In this document: positions 1-5,110 of the stretch, piece after piece
Layout: each line of letters opens with the position of its first letter
How positions within the stretch are numbered: the stretch's first letter is position 1
Origin: Pseudomonadales bacterium
GTDB taxonomy: Bacteria; Pseudomonadota; Gammaproteobacteria; Pseudomonadales; DT-91
Length of the DNA stretch: 5,429 bases
Assembly: GCA_013215025.1 (NCBI GenBank)
Contig: JABSRR010000182.1
Coordinates: 1-5,429 of the forward strand
Reading direction: 5' to 3'
Made by a program: the position numbers and the translations under genes
Notes under the pieces: generated by a model
What the model was told of the DNA's origin: nothing
The model's database searches: none
The model's input: only the letters and a program-made list of their open reading frames with translations

Positions 1-411
1 GATACGGTCGGTTCAATTGCGGTTGATGCGAGAGGCGATCTCTGTGTTGGCTGCTCAACCAATGGTCGAGAGTTAAAAATACCAGGGCGTGTGGGAGACT
101 CTCCTATCGCTGGAGCAGGTGCCTACGCAGACCAAGACGTTGGCGCTGCAGTAGCAACGGGAAACGGTGATGTGATGATGCGGTTTTTACCAACTTATCA
201 CACCGTTGAGTTGATGCGGACCGGCATGTCACCAGAGGAGGCTGCGGCCGCTTCTATCAAGCGAATCACTGACAAAGGGTACAAGTTCGGTGGAGGTATC
301 GTGGCAGCGCGAATTGATGGGTTGCATGGCGGTGCAAAAGCTGGCTGGGAAGATGTTCCCTTTAGTTACTCCGTCCAGACGCAATCAAGCCAGCAGCGGT
401 ATCCTGTTTGA
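1..411 (+). CDS. Glycosylasparaginase (N4-(beta-N-acetylglucosaminyl)-L-asparaginase), beta-subunit part, 5' end outside window
   Basis: This is the C-terminal half of an N-terminal-nucleophile hydrolase that cleaves the GlcNAc-Asn bond of glycoasparagine. Reading starts at base 1 with Asp-Thr, the autocleavage site that releases the beta subunit with Thr2 (window numbering) as nucleophile. The spacing of the other active-site residues known from the Flavobacterium enzyme is kept exactly: Thr20, Arg30 and Asp33 (in GRVGDSP), and Thr53-Gly54 (in ATGNGD). They sit 18, 28, 31 and 51-52 residues after the nucleophile. The beta part has 135 residues and ends at TGA 409-411, about the usual length, so the 3' end looks intact. 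The alpha subunit and start codon lie before base 1. An isoaspartyl peptidase or plant-type asparaginase is less likely, because the GRVGDSPI and TGxGD context fits the glycosylasparaginase branch. The next gene is 360 bases away, so they are probably not one operon. Confidence 0.92.
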   Translation, partial: DTVGSIAVDARGDLCVGCSTNGRELKIPGRVGDSPIAGAGAYADQDVGAAVATGNGDVMMRFLPTYHTVELMRTGMSPEEAAAASIKRITDKGYKFGGGIVAARIDGLHGGAKAGWEDVPFSYSVQTQSSQQRYPV

Positions 412-414
412 ACG

Positions 415-446
415 TTTCACGCTTCGCCATCCGCAGAGCGGTGAAA
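415..446. other. Imperfect inverted repeat just after the asparaginase stop
   Basis: TTTCACGCT (415-423) faces AGCGGTGAAA (437-446), giving a nine-pair stem with one bulged base and a 13-nt loop, three bases after the stop codon. It could stabilise or end the asparaginase transcript, but no T-run follows, so it is not a standard intrinsic terminator. It may be chance. Confidence 0.3.
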
Positions 447-489
447 TGCTGCTTTCGCCTAATTGCAGATATCTTGATACGGTTTGTTG

Positions 490-519
490 AACGTCCGCTT
501 TCGTCCACAAAGCGGACGT
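490..519. repeat. Perfect 11-bp palindrome, related to the TGGCCCC repeats further on
   Basis: ACGTCCGCTTT (491-501) and AAAGCGGACGT (509-519) pair perfectly around a 7-nt loop. No T-tract follows, so a simple rho-independent terminator is unlikely, though a role at the 3' end of the asparaginase message is possible. Bases 490-508 match 2181-2199 at 15 of 19 positions, starting with a shared AACGTCCG. This links the hairpin to the family found between the later genes. The rest of the gap (520-600 and 634-758) shows nothing else I can support. Confidence 0.7.
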
Positions 520-601
520 GAAGTGTGCATCAGACAAACATCCTCTCCGCTCAAAAATGAGCGCCCCGTGCTTCTAAAATCCGTGTGTGTAACCGCCATA
601 A

Positions 602-633
602 TTTAAAAGAAAGCTTTGGTTGGTTAATATTAT
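602..633 (+). promoter_or_regulatory. Possible sigma-70 type promoter for the midcut/DUF1554 gene
   Basis: TTTAAA (602-607) lies 17 bases before TAATAT (625-630), in an AT-rich stretch about 140 bases before the proposed start. Each hexamer matches the consensus at 4 of 6 positions. TATTAT (628-633) is an alternative -10. The gap is otherwise promoter-poor, and this is only a candidate. Confidence 0.22.
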
Positions 634-758
634 TGGGCAGAATCGCGGCTCAGTATTAATGCGTTGTCAGTTAAACTCAGGGTTCAAACAGATATAGAAG
701 CACTACAACATTAGGCGCATTGAAGGCAGAGCTTTCTCCAAAGAAAAAGACTGTAAAC

Positions 759-763
759 AGGGG
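759..763 (+). promoter_or_regulatory. Ribosome binding site that fixes the start at 771
   Basis: AGGGG lies seven bases before ATG 771. The same frame is open back to a TTG at 720, but that start has no purine-rich site and would put 17 charged residues in front of the signal peptide. ATG 771 is therefore preferred. Confidence 0.6.
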
Positions 764-770
764 CAATAGC

Positions 771-1847
771 ATGAGCATCAAACATGCATGGGCGGCGATT
801 TCATCGCTGACACTTTCTTCAGTCGCATTCGCGCAAACAAGCGGTACCCTGACATATGGACCTGCGCCAGTGAGCTCTGCACCGGCAGTGCCCGTGCCGA
901 TTCCATCGTTGCTGTTGATACCGCTTGGCGTCTTGATGGCGGTGATAGGTTATCGCACATTGCGCGGCCCGCAGGGGCGTAAATTATTGAGTGTGATGTT
1001 ATTGGGGGCGGGTCTAACCCTGAGCGCACTGGGCAGCCTGAACATTCCTCAGGCATTGGCGAGTATGCTTGAGCTGGACAACCCTGAAGGCGGAGTCATT
1101 AATCTACCTATCGTCCCGGCGGAAATCAGTAATACCTCAGGTGTAGCGCTGAAGCTGGGTACTTTGAGCATTGATCGCAGCTGTACTTCTAAGGCCCCAT
1201 CCACCACACAATGCGAGAGTAACCTCATTCTTGAATCGGGTGAGAGTTGCGCCGTCGATTACGACTGTAAGAAGGTTGTTTTCCTTACGAGCACCCTTCA
1301 AGACGGTAGTTTGGGAGGCTTAGCCGGTGCAGACGCGATTTGCCAAAATCGTGCGGCAGACGCCGGTTTACAAAACCCCGACAATTACAAAGCATGGTTG
1401 TCTGATAGCGCCGTTTCCGTTGCGGATCGATTCGCTCAGAGTGAGTACCCGTACGTCCGCACAGACGGAACGGTCCATGCCAACGACTGGGACGACCTCT
1501 TTAATTGCGAGGTTGATCTATCCCAAATTGTCCTCGCCCCTAATTGTCCTGAGATCGAGTATGATGAATACGGAGAATTCGTGCCCGCTCTTGGCACTTT
1601 CCTTAATCAAGATTCAGCGGGCAACATCTTCACTGTGAAGGTTGGCTACTGGGACTATACAGCGCCTAACGGTGAGAGCGAGTTCAATACACTAAATTGC
1701 AACGACTGGACACGCCCACAAGATTTCACCGACGCACAGTGGGATGCCCAAGATGGATCCATCGGTGATTTCGGCAGAGCCCGCGCTTTGTCTGTGATCA
1801 GGGCGTCTTGTAGCGCTGAAGCCCCACTTTTGTGTTTCGAACAATAA
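771..1847 (+). CDS. Exported midcut-by-XrtH type protein with C-terminal DUF1554 (C-type-lectin-like) domain
   Basis: The protein has 358 residues. Residues 1-21 form a signal peptide ending AFA, with Gln22 as the likely mature start. A short Pro-rich stretch leads to a sorting-like segment: VPVPIPSL (40-47), a hydrophobic helix to about 61, then Arg62 and Arg65. This resembles the IPTL-type signal cut by exosortase XrtH, but in mid-chain, as in midcut-by-XrtH proteins. A second hydrophobic helix (72-90) would return the chain to the periplasm. Residues 110-166 form a small domain with Cys138, 148, 160 and 166. Residues 168-358 match DUF1554: VVFLTSTLQDGSLGGLAGAD with C191, then YKAWLSD (206-212), RTDGT (230-234), CNDW (310-313) and final CFEQ. 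All ten cysteines follow the second helix, consistent with an oxidising periplasm. The exosortase is not in the window. Function is unknown; surface adhesion or ligand binding is inferred from the fold. It converges on the reverse-transcriptase remnant, whose 3' end is 20 bases away. Confidence 0.85.
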   Translation: MSIKHAWAAISSLTLSSVAFAQTSGTLTYGPAPVSSAPAVPVPIPSLLLIPLGVLMAVIGYRTLRGPQGRKLLSVMLLGAGLTLSALGSLNIPQALASMLELDNPEGGVINLPIVPAEISNTSGVALKLGTLSIDRSCTSKAPSTTQCESNLILESGESCAVDYDCKKVVFLTSTLQDGSLGGLAGADAICQNRAADAGLQNPDNYKAWLSDSAVSVADRFAQSEYPYVRTDGTVHANDWDDLFNCEVDLSQIVLAPNCPEIEYDEYGEFVPALGTFLNQDSAGNIFTVKVGYWDYTAPNGESEFNTLNCNDWTRPQDFTDAQWDAQDGSIGDFGRARALSVIRASCSAEAPLLCFEQ

Positions 1848-1867
1848 TGCTGTCCCAAACCCGATCG

Positions 1868-2114
1868 TCATAGTGCGGATGATATTCTGTCCGTAGCCCC
1901 GGTGAGGGCTTTCTGTTCGACCAGCACCTGCGTCCCGGGTAAACCTACGCACACCCAATGCCACCAGCGTGTTGCGTAGGCCCCAATGCGGGCTTGGGCC
2001 CGCATCTTGCTTATAAAGCTGGGTGATTCGCTCACGAAAACGCGCGATGGTGTCTTTGGCTGGCGTCACGCCAGCACGGGTGTGGTGGTGGCTCAAAAAC
2101 GCGAACCCCCGGTT
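1868..2114 (-). pseudogene. C-terminal remnant of a reverse-transcriptase-like gene, frameshifted
   Basis: Read on the minus strand from 2114, one frame gives FAFLSHHHTRAGV, then TPAKDTIARFRERITQLY. This is the pattern of the thumb region of group II intron-like reverse transcriptases (FLGH.....GV.PA..T..RF..RI..LY). After LYKQDA, at about 2000, the similarity moves to the +1 frame, which reads ARIGAYATRWWHWVCVGL and later ALTGATDRISSAL before a stop at 1868-1870. YVRRWWRW-like endings of this kind are known from such enzymes. A stop at 2115-2117 closes the frame upstream. No palm domain or YADD motif is present, so only about the last 80 residues survive. One inserted G in a GC run would explain the shift. 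The family call rests on pattern memory, so it is moderate; the fact of a single frame change between two protein-like segments is clearer. It sits between + strand genes and opposes them. Confidence 0.5.
1986..2005. repeat. Perfect 8-bp palindrome at the frameshift point of the remnant
   Basis: ATGCGGGC (1986-1993) and GCCCGCAT (1998-2005) pair perfectly around TTGG. No T-run follows. The palindrome coincides with the place where the reverse-transcriptase-like reading changes frame. It could also act as a hairpin between the convergent genes. Confidence 0.6.
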
Positions 2115-2180
2115 TTATAACGCTGAGCCGGAGCGATATGATCTATGAGACTTTAAAGCCGTCGAGAAAACAATTTGGTC

Positions 2181-2208
2181 AACGTCCGGTTTTGGCCCCG
2201 TTACTGCC
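2181..2208. repeat. Intergenic TGGCCCC repeat, copy 1
   Basis: The core at 2193-2199 is TGGCCCC. The ten bases before it (from 2183) match copy 2 at 7 of 10 positions, and the copy ends 24 bases before the 92-aa gene. Its left half also resembles the 490-519 palindrome. The right arm (GTTACTGCC) pairs poorly with the left, so the hairpin is degraded here. Confidence 0.55.
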
Positions 2209-2232
2209 TTCGATTAGGAGTACAACAGCTCT

Positions 2233-2511
2233 ATGGTTCTTGAGTATGGATTAGTTATTGCAGCGATACTAGGTTTGCATTTCGTCGCTGGGTACTGCCA
2301 TCGGCGCGAATATCCCGTCAGCAAGGGGTTTATCATTGGCTCATGTTATGCGGTTTCCTGCGTGTTTCTCTTCCTGTTGGTAGGGATAGTAGCAACCGGA
2401 GTTGAAGCTACCACTGATCGTATGACGAAGATCGGGCCGATTCTTGGTCTCTCTGCCTATATTTTTGTCTCGGGTGCCTATGCAGCGTGGCCTAGTTCGG
2501 GCAGTACATGA
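2233..2511 (+). CDS. Small three-helix membrane protein of unknown family
   Basis: The 92-residue product is not recognised. Hydrophobic segments lie at about 5-22, 32-56 and 67-86. The basic loop HRR (23-25) suggests that the loop after helix 1 is cytoplasmic, putting the N-terminus outside. Cysteines are at 22, 38 and 43, inside or beside helices. AGGAG (2216-2220) lies 12 bases before ATG 2233, a rather long but usable spacing. TGGCCCC repeat copies flank the gene closely: 24 bases before the start and one base after the stop. There is no catalytic motif. The regular helix pattern and the separate leader argue for a real gene; a role in the membrane is all that can be inferred. Confidence 0.65.
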   Translation: MVLEYGLVIAAILGLHFVAGYCHRREYPVSKGFIIGSCYAVSCVFLFLLVGIVATGVEATTDRMTKIGPILGLSAYIFVSGAYAAWPSSGST

Positions 2512-2512
2512 G

Positions 2513-2538
2513 CGTCAGCTATTGGCCCCTTAGCTGAC
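2513..2538. repeat. Intergenic TGGCCCC repeat, copy 2, with intact hairpin
   Basis: GTCAGCTA (2514-2521) and TAGCTGAC (2531-2538) form a perfect 8-bp stem around TTGGCCCCT. It starts two bases after the stop of the 92-aa gene. There is no T-tract downstream, so an intrinsic terminator is doubtful, though a 3'-end stabilising hairpin is possible. This is the best preserved TGGCCCC copy and serves as the reference for the others. Confidence 0.75.
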
Positions 2539-2590
2539 TGCCAGATTGCATGGGACTCTACGAATCTCACGTCGCAGGCGACAGCTCCTT

Positions 2591-2599
2591 TGCTATAGT
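2591..2599 (+). promoter_or_regulatory. Possible extended -10 promoter for the 131-aa gene
   Basis: TGCTATAGT matches the extended -10 pattern TGnTATAAT except at one base. The sequence 17 bases upstream (2571-2576) is a poor -35, as is common with extended -10 promoters. Transcription would start near 2606, leaving a leader of about 37 nt before ATG 2643. It lies after repeat copy 2, so the gene may be transcribed on its own. Confidence 0.35.
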
Positions 2600-2642
2600 T
2601 CATTAATTAGAAATTATCTGTCTGGTTGCGGAGATATCAGCA

Positions 2643-3038
2643 ATGACAAGGAAGCAGTACCTGGGCTTTTCCCTTAGTTTTTTGGTGTTCTGCGTTGGCG
2701 CCTCACTCATCATATATCCCATGGGCGCATTCGACTTTGGGCCGCAGTCCTTTGTGGTTCTTGGAACTGCTTACGCCATCTGCGGCGTTCTTCTTTACCG
2801 ATACTTTCGAGAGCATCCCGAGGCTTTCGAGTCAGATCAGCGTTTGACGCCAGCAGCCGAGCTTACCTATCCCCTCGTAGCAACCTCAATGCTTGGCTTC
2901 CTAGTAAATCGATTGTTATCGAACGGTTCCACAATGGACTTTCTGATACCAGCCGCACTGTGCTTCGTTTGTATCTGGGCAGCATTCTTCAGTAGTAGAT
3001 CAAACTATAGAAAAGTGATGCTTGAGAGCGAACGCTGA
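2643..3038 (+). CDS. Four-helix membrane protein of unknown family
   Basis: The product has 131 residues and is not recognised. Hydrophobic segments lie at about 7-25, 35-52, 74-92 and 99-116. Positive charges at the N-terminus (RK 3-4), after helix 2 (RYFR 53-56) and after helix 4 (RSNYRK 119-124) place both ends and the central loop in the cytoplasm. GGAG (2630-2633) lies nine bases before ATG 2643. I see no transporter signature or enzyme motif. It follows the 92-aa membrane gene after 131 bases containing a repeat and a possible promoter, so it need not share its transcript. No sequence similarity to the 92-aa protein stands out. Confidence 0.75.
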   Translation: MTRKQYLGFSLSFLVFCVGASLIIYPMGAFDFGPQSFVVLGTAYAICGVLLYRYFREHPEAFESDQRLTPAAELTYPLVATSMLGFLVNRLLSNGSTMDFLIPAALCFVCIWAAFFSSRSNYRKVMLESER

Positions 3039-3052
3039 ATCAGCAATATGTT

Positions 3053-3105
3053 CGATGTCGAATGCTCGGCCACTCTTATTCACCCATGCTTTGGTTTGTA
3101 TCCGG
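3053..3105. repeat. Degenerate tail leading into repeat copy 3
   Basis: After the 131-aa gene, CGATGTCGAATGC (3053-3065) and GTTTGTAT...CCGGC (from 3094) resemble CGATCTTGAATGC (3941-3953) and GTTTGTGATGAACCGC (from 3984) after the 240-aa gene. The spacing between the two blocks is 40 and 42 bases. The two gaps may therefore share a longer common module upstream of the core repeat. Confidence 0.35.
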
Positions 3106-3131
3106 CGGCAGCTAGTGGCCCCTTACCAGCC
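3106..3131. repeat. Intergenic TGGCCCC repeat, copy 3
   Basis: The left arm CGGCAGCTAG matches copy 2 at 8 of 10 positions and is followed by TGGCCCCTTA, as in copies 2 and 4. The right arm (CCAGCC) no longer pairs well. It lies 75 bases before the 240-aa gene. Confidence 0.6.
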
Positions 3132-3206
3132 CCTCACGATGGAGAGCGTTTTCTGTGCACAGTTGTATAGTACATCAACGCAGTTGTTAACTGCCTTAGC
3201 TTATCG

Positions 3207-3929
3207 ATGAAGCGGTACCTAGCTCATGTTCTTCTCATCGTGGCCCATTTCTTGGGTTCCTGGGCCTCGACTGCGGGCGCCCATACGGAATCGCTCATAA
3301 GTACTGTGTGTGATGAATCTGGCTGTACGCAGACAGAGCTTTCTAGAGCGACAGTTGACGTTCTAGCACTGTCGATGGAGGCCTCAGTTGCTGTTGCCGT
3401 AGGTGAGTTCGTGATTCTTGACTCTGAAAGAGTGTTTCGCTCGCGTCGCGAGGGTAAACCAGATAGCGTGTACATTGATGTGGTTTTCTACCCTCGGGAA
3501 TTTCTACGGAATGAAATAGAGCTCGATTTCGGGGAGCTAAATTTTTCAGTCAAGAGGTATGCCCCAGAGGGTGCCAATTTGTTAGATATTTGTCCCGAAG
3601 GTTTCGATAGCGCAAGCATGCTCGAGCAGGTAGACATCGACACTAGCAGTTTAAAGGCTCATGACGATGTGCAGAGGGAGAGATCGCTGCAAATTCTGCA
3701 GGATCCTTGTTTGCGCAACCCACTTGTCACCAATGTTGTTGTATTCGACCGCTACCCAGATGTTGTCCGGGATACTCTAGTTCCCATAGTTGGTGGTAAG
3801 GAGTACGTTCTTTTCCTCTTCACTAACCCTAATGACAGCGAACGCCTTCTAACGGTAGCGAGCTTTAACGTATACGAAGCCGCTCATTACCAAGAGTTAT
3901 TGAAATTGTCAGCTGAAGAGGGCGATTAA
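3207..3929 (+). CDS. Exported protein of unknown family, paralogue of the 244-aa gene
   Basis: The product has 240 residues. Residues 1-25 form a signal peptide: a KR start, a hydrophobic core and AGA before the cut. The mature part has a Cys pair at 35 and 40, and Cys129 and Cys168, so two disulfides are possible in the periplasm. A beta-rich region (about 60-120) and a conserved block RDTLVP (188-193), then GGKEYVLF (196-203), are shared in order with the 244-aa gene. The pattern of an N-terminal Cys pair, strands, and a late G.EYV strand loosely recalls NTR/TIMP-like OB-fold secreted domains; this is a weak inference. ATG 3207 has no clear ribosome binding site, but the signal peptide starts right there. 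The last bases before it include a short inverted repeat, GCAGTT-GTT-AACTGC. Function is unknown. Confidence 0.78.
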   Translation: MKRYLAHVLLIVAHFLGSWASTAGAHTESLISTVCDESGCTQTELSRATVDVLALSMEASVAVAVGEFVILDSERVFRSRREGKPDSVYIDVVFYPREFLRNEIELDFGELNFSVKRYAPEGANLLDICPEGFDSASMLEQVDIDTSSLKAHDDVQRERSLQILQDPCLRNPLVTNVVVFDRYPDVVRDTLVPIVGGKEYVLFLFTNPNDSERLLTVASFNVYEAAHYQELLKLSAEEGD

Positions 3930-3940
3930 GCGGTTGATGA

Positions 3941-4017
3941 CGATCTTGAATGCCAAATGGCACCAGTATGAATAGCCAAGTTCGTTTGTGATGAACCGCT
4001 CGGCACCACTGAGCTAT
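3941..4017. repeat. Degenerate intergenic repeat module between the two paralogues
   Basis: This shares two blocks with the gap after the 131-aa gene (CGATCTTGAATGC at 3941-3953, and CGTTTGTG before CGGCA at 4001-4005). It ends in CACCACTGAGCTATC (4003-4017), comparable with CCCCTTAGCTATC of copy 4 (5075-5087). The TGGCCCC core itself is lost. A 7-bp inverted repeat, AGCGGTT (3929-3935) with AACCGCT (3994-4000), encloses part of it. Confidence 0.3.
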
Positions 4018-4095
4018 CGCGAGTGCTCGAAGCGCTTAGGGTGAGATGCGCACCTTGTAGAGCTCTATGTCTGCATTACTTATTGAGGCCAGACC

Positions 4096-4830
4096 ATGAC
4101 AGAGATCTTTGTGAGAACCAAATTTATCGCACTCATATTAGCGATGTCCGCAGAGTTAGGATCAGCAACAGAAGGGGGCGTCTGTGCTGTCAAAGAAGGA
4201 ATCTGCTATGTGCAATACCGAGACCGGATTGACGATTCTCAACTTGCGACACGCACCTACACGAATGCCCTAAAAGGCTCTTTTGTCGTTGCTGTAGACG
4301 CGCCTAACTTCCTTCTATCCGATGAATCTTGGGAAGGTAGGATTTCGACGCGGGTTAGATTCGTACCTCTCGAGTTACTTTACGGGTCCGAACGCGAAGC
4401 TGTTGTTAAAGATACGCTTTATCTGTTGAGCCGAGCATACGTTCCACCTACGTCAGATTCTGACCTTGCAGATGACGTTGACGCGTACAAAGTTTGGACG
4501 CACAAAATGTCTGACCTCTTGAGCACGGACCACGAAACGCCAGCACTCGCCTATCGAGAACTAGAAATAGCGGTATCACAAGAGCTTCTATCAAACGGCA
4601 CTAGTAGTGTGCGTGCATTTACAGCCTTACTCAATCGAAGTCCCGATGATAGTTTAGGTCACTATAGGGAGACATTGGTGCCAGTCTTTGAGGGCGAGCA
4701 CTATGTGGTACTTTTCAATGGCGATTTCGAGAGTATCGATAAAGGCTTCACCCCCTCAAGACTCGATATCTACCCGTTTCGAATCTTCGAAAAGTACCTG
4801 CTACCGCGGAAGGCTTTGAATGTAGAGTAG
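4096..4830 (+). CDS. Exported protein of unknown family, paralogue of the 240-aa gene
   Basis: The product has 244 residues. Residues 1-24 form a signal peptide ending GSA. A Cys pair follows at 30 and 37, the only cysteines in the mature chain. FVVAVDAPNFLL (63-74) lines up with VAVGEFVILDSE of the 240-aa protein. RFVPLELLYGSE (88-99) lines up with VFYPREFLRNE. RETLVPVFEGEHYVVLF (191-207) lines up with RDTLVPIVGGKEYVLFL. Order, spacing and total length agree, so the two probably arose by an old duplication or belong to one secreted family. GAGG (4085-4088), seven bases before ATG 4096, is a good ribosome binding site. An NTR/TIMP-like fold is possible but not shown. No catalytic motif is seen. 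Confidence 0.8.
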   Translation: MTEIFVRTKFIALILAMSAELGSATEGGVCAVKEGICYVQYRDRIDDSQLATRTYTNALKGSFVVAVDAPNFLLSDESWEGRISTRVRFVPLELLYGSEREAVVKDTLYLLSRAYVPPTSDSDLADDVDAYKVWTHKMSDLLSTDHETPALAYRELEIAVSQELLSNGTSSVRAFTALLNRSPDDSLGHYRETLVPVFEGEHYVVLFNGDFESIDKGFTPSRLDIYPFRIFEKYLLPRKALNVE

Positions 4831-5061
4831 ACATACAGCTCGCCGTGGAAACAGCGTATACCGTGACCTACTTATTGAAAATGGCTTGGACCTCTCGTAA
4901 CTCAGTTCGAAGACTTCTAGTTGGTATGGAGCGCCCAGTTAGAACTGGGTCCAACCAGCTCTATTCCTCGCATATGAAAAAGATGCGCGCTCGTTCAGTA
5001 AAATGGAGCGGGAGTAAAACTTCTTGTGGAATTTAGGGGTGGCATTTGCCGTACACAGCAA
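4831..5061. other. Non-coding stretch after the 244-aa gene
   Basis: No convincing gene lies here on either strand. An open frame from GTG 4845 to 5036 has a basic, low-complexity product with no recognisable features and no clear ribosome binding site. The only structure I can point to is the hairpin at 4934-4949. The composition is like that of the preceding genes. Confidence 0.5.
4934..4949. repeat. Hairpin in the gap after the 244-aa gene
   Basis: CCCAGTT (4934-4940) and AACTGGG (4943-4949) form a 7-bp stem with a 2-nt spacer. It is extended by GTTGG (4919-4923) with CCAAC (4951-4955) across an uneven interior loop. No T-run follows. It is not part of the TGGCCCC family. Confidence 0.45.
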
Positions 5062-5087
5062 TGTCGGCTTCTGGCCCCTTAGCTATC
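5062..5087. repeat. Intergenic TGGCCCC repeat, copy 4
   Basis: Its left arm TGTCGGCTTC matches copy 2 at 6 of 10 positions, and the following TGGCCCCTTAGCT is identical to copy 2. It lies 23 bases before the VOC gene, and base composition becomes AT-rich right after it. Confidence 0.6.
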
Positions 5088-5110
5088 ACTCAGATTTAAA
5101 AAGAATTCCA

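Noticed and set aside
491..519. Intrinsic terminator of the asparaginase gene
   Set aside because: The stem is strong but is followed by GAAGTG, not a T-run, and it resembles a repeat found elsewhere in the window.
670..676. GTTAAAC, which fits GTTRRRY, as a cassette boundary before the midcut/DUF1554 gene
   Set aside because: No matching RYYYAAC partner with stem-forming sequence lies upstream within attC range; a single heptamer is expected by chance.
720..770. TTG 720 as start of the midcut/DUF1554 protein
   Set aside because: No ribosome binding site, and it would place a charged extension before a clear signal peptide; ATG 771 has AGGGG at good spacing.
1692..2096. A single 134-aa minus-strand gene across this span
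   Set aside because: Its second half overlaps the DUF1554 coding region and is not protein-like; only the first ~35 residues resemble a reverse transcriptase, and the rest of that similarity is in another frame. Annotated as a pseudogene instead.
3022..3210. 62-aa frame across the gap between the 131-aa and 240-aa genes
   Set aside because: It runs through the repeat and overlaps both neighbours; no supporting start signal or protein-like pattern.
4845..5036. 63-aa frame with GTG start in the gap after the 244-aa gene
   Set aside because: No ribosome binding site, no recognisable product features, and a hairpin lies inside it.
2513..5087. TGGCCCCTTAGCT repeats as integron attC sites
   Set aside because: The CCCCTTAG part recalls the end of the Vibrio cholerae repeat, but I find no paired RYYYAAC and GTTRRRY core sites around any copy, and no integrase gene is in the window. 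Kept only as a cassette-like analogy.
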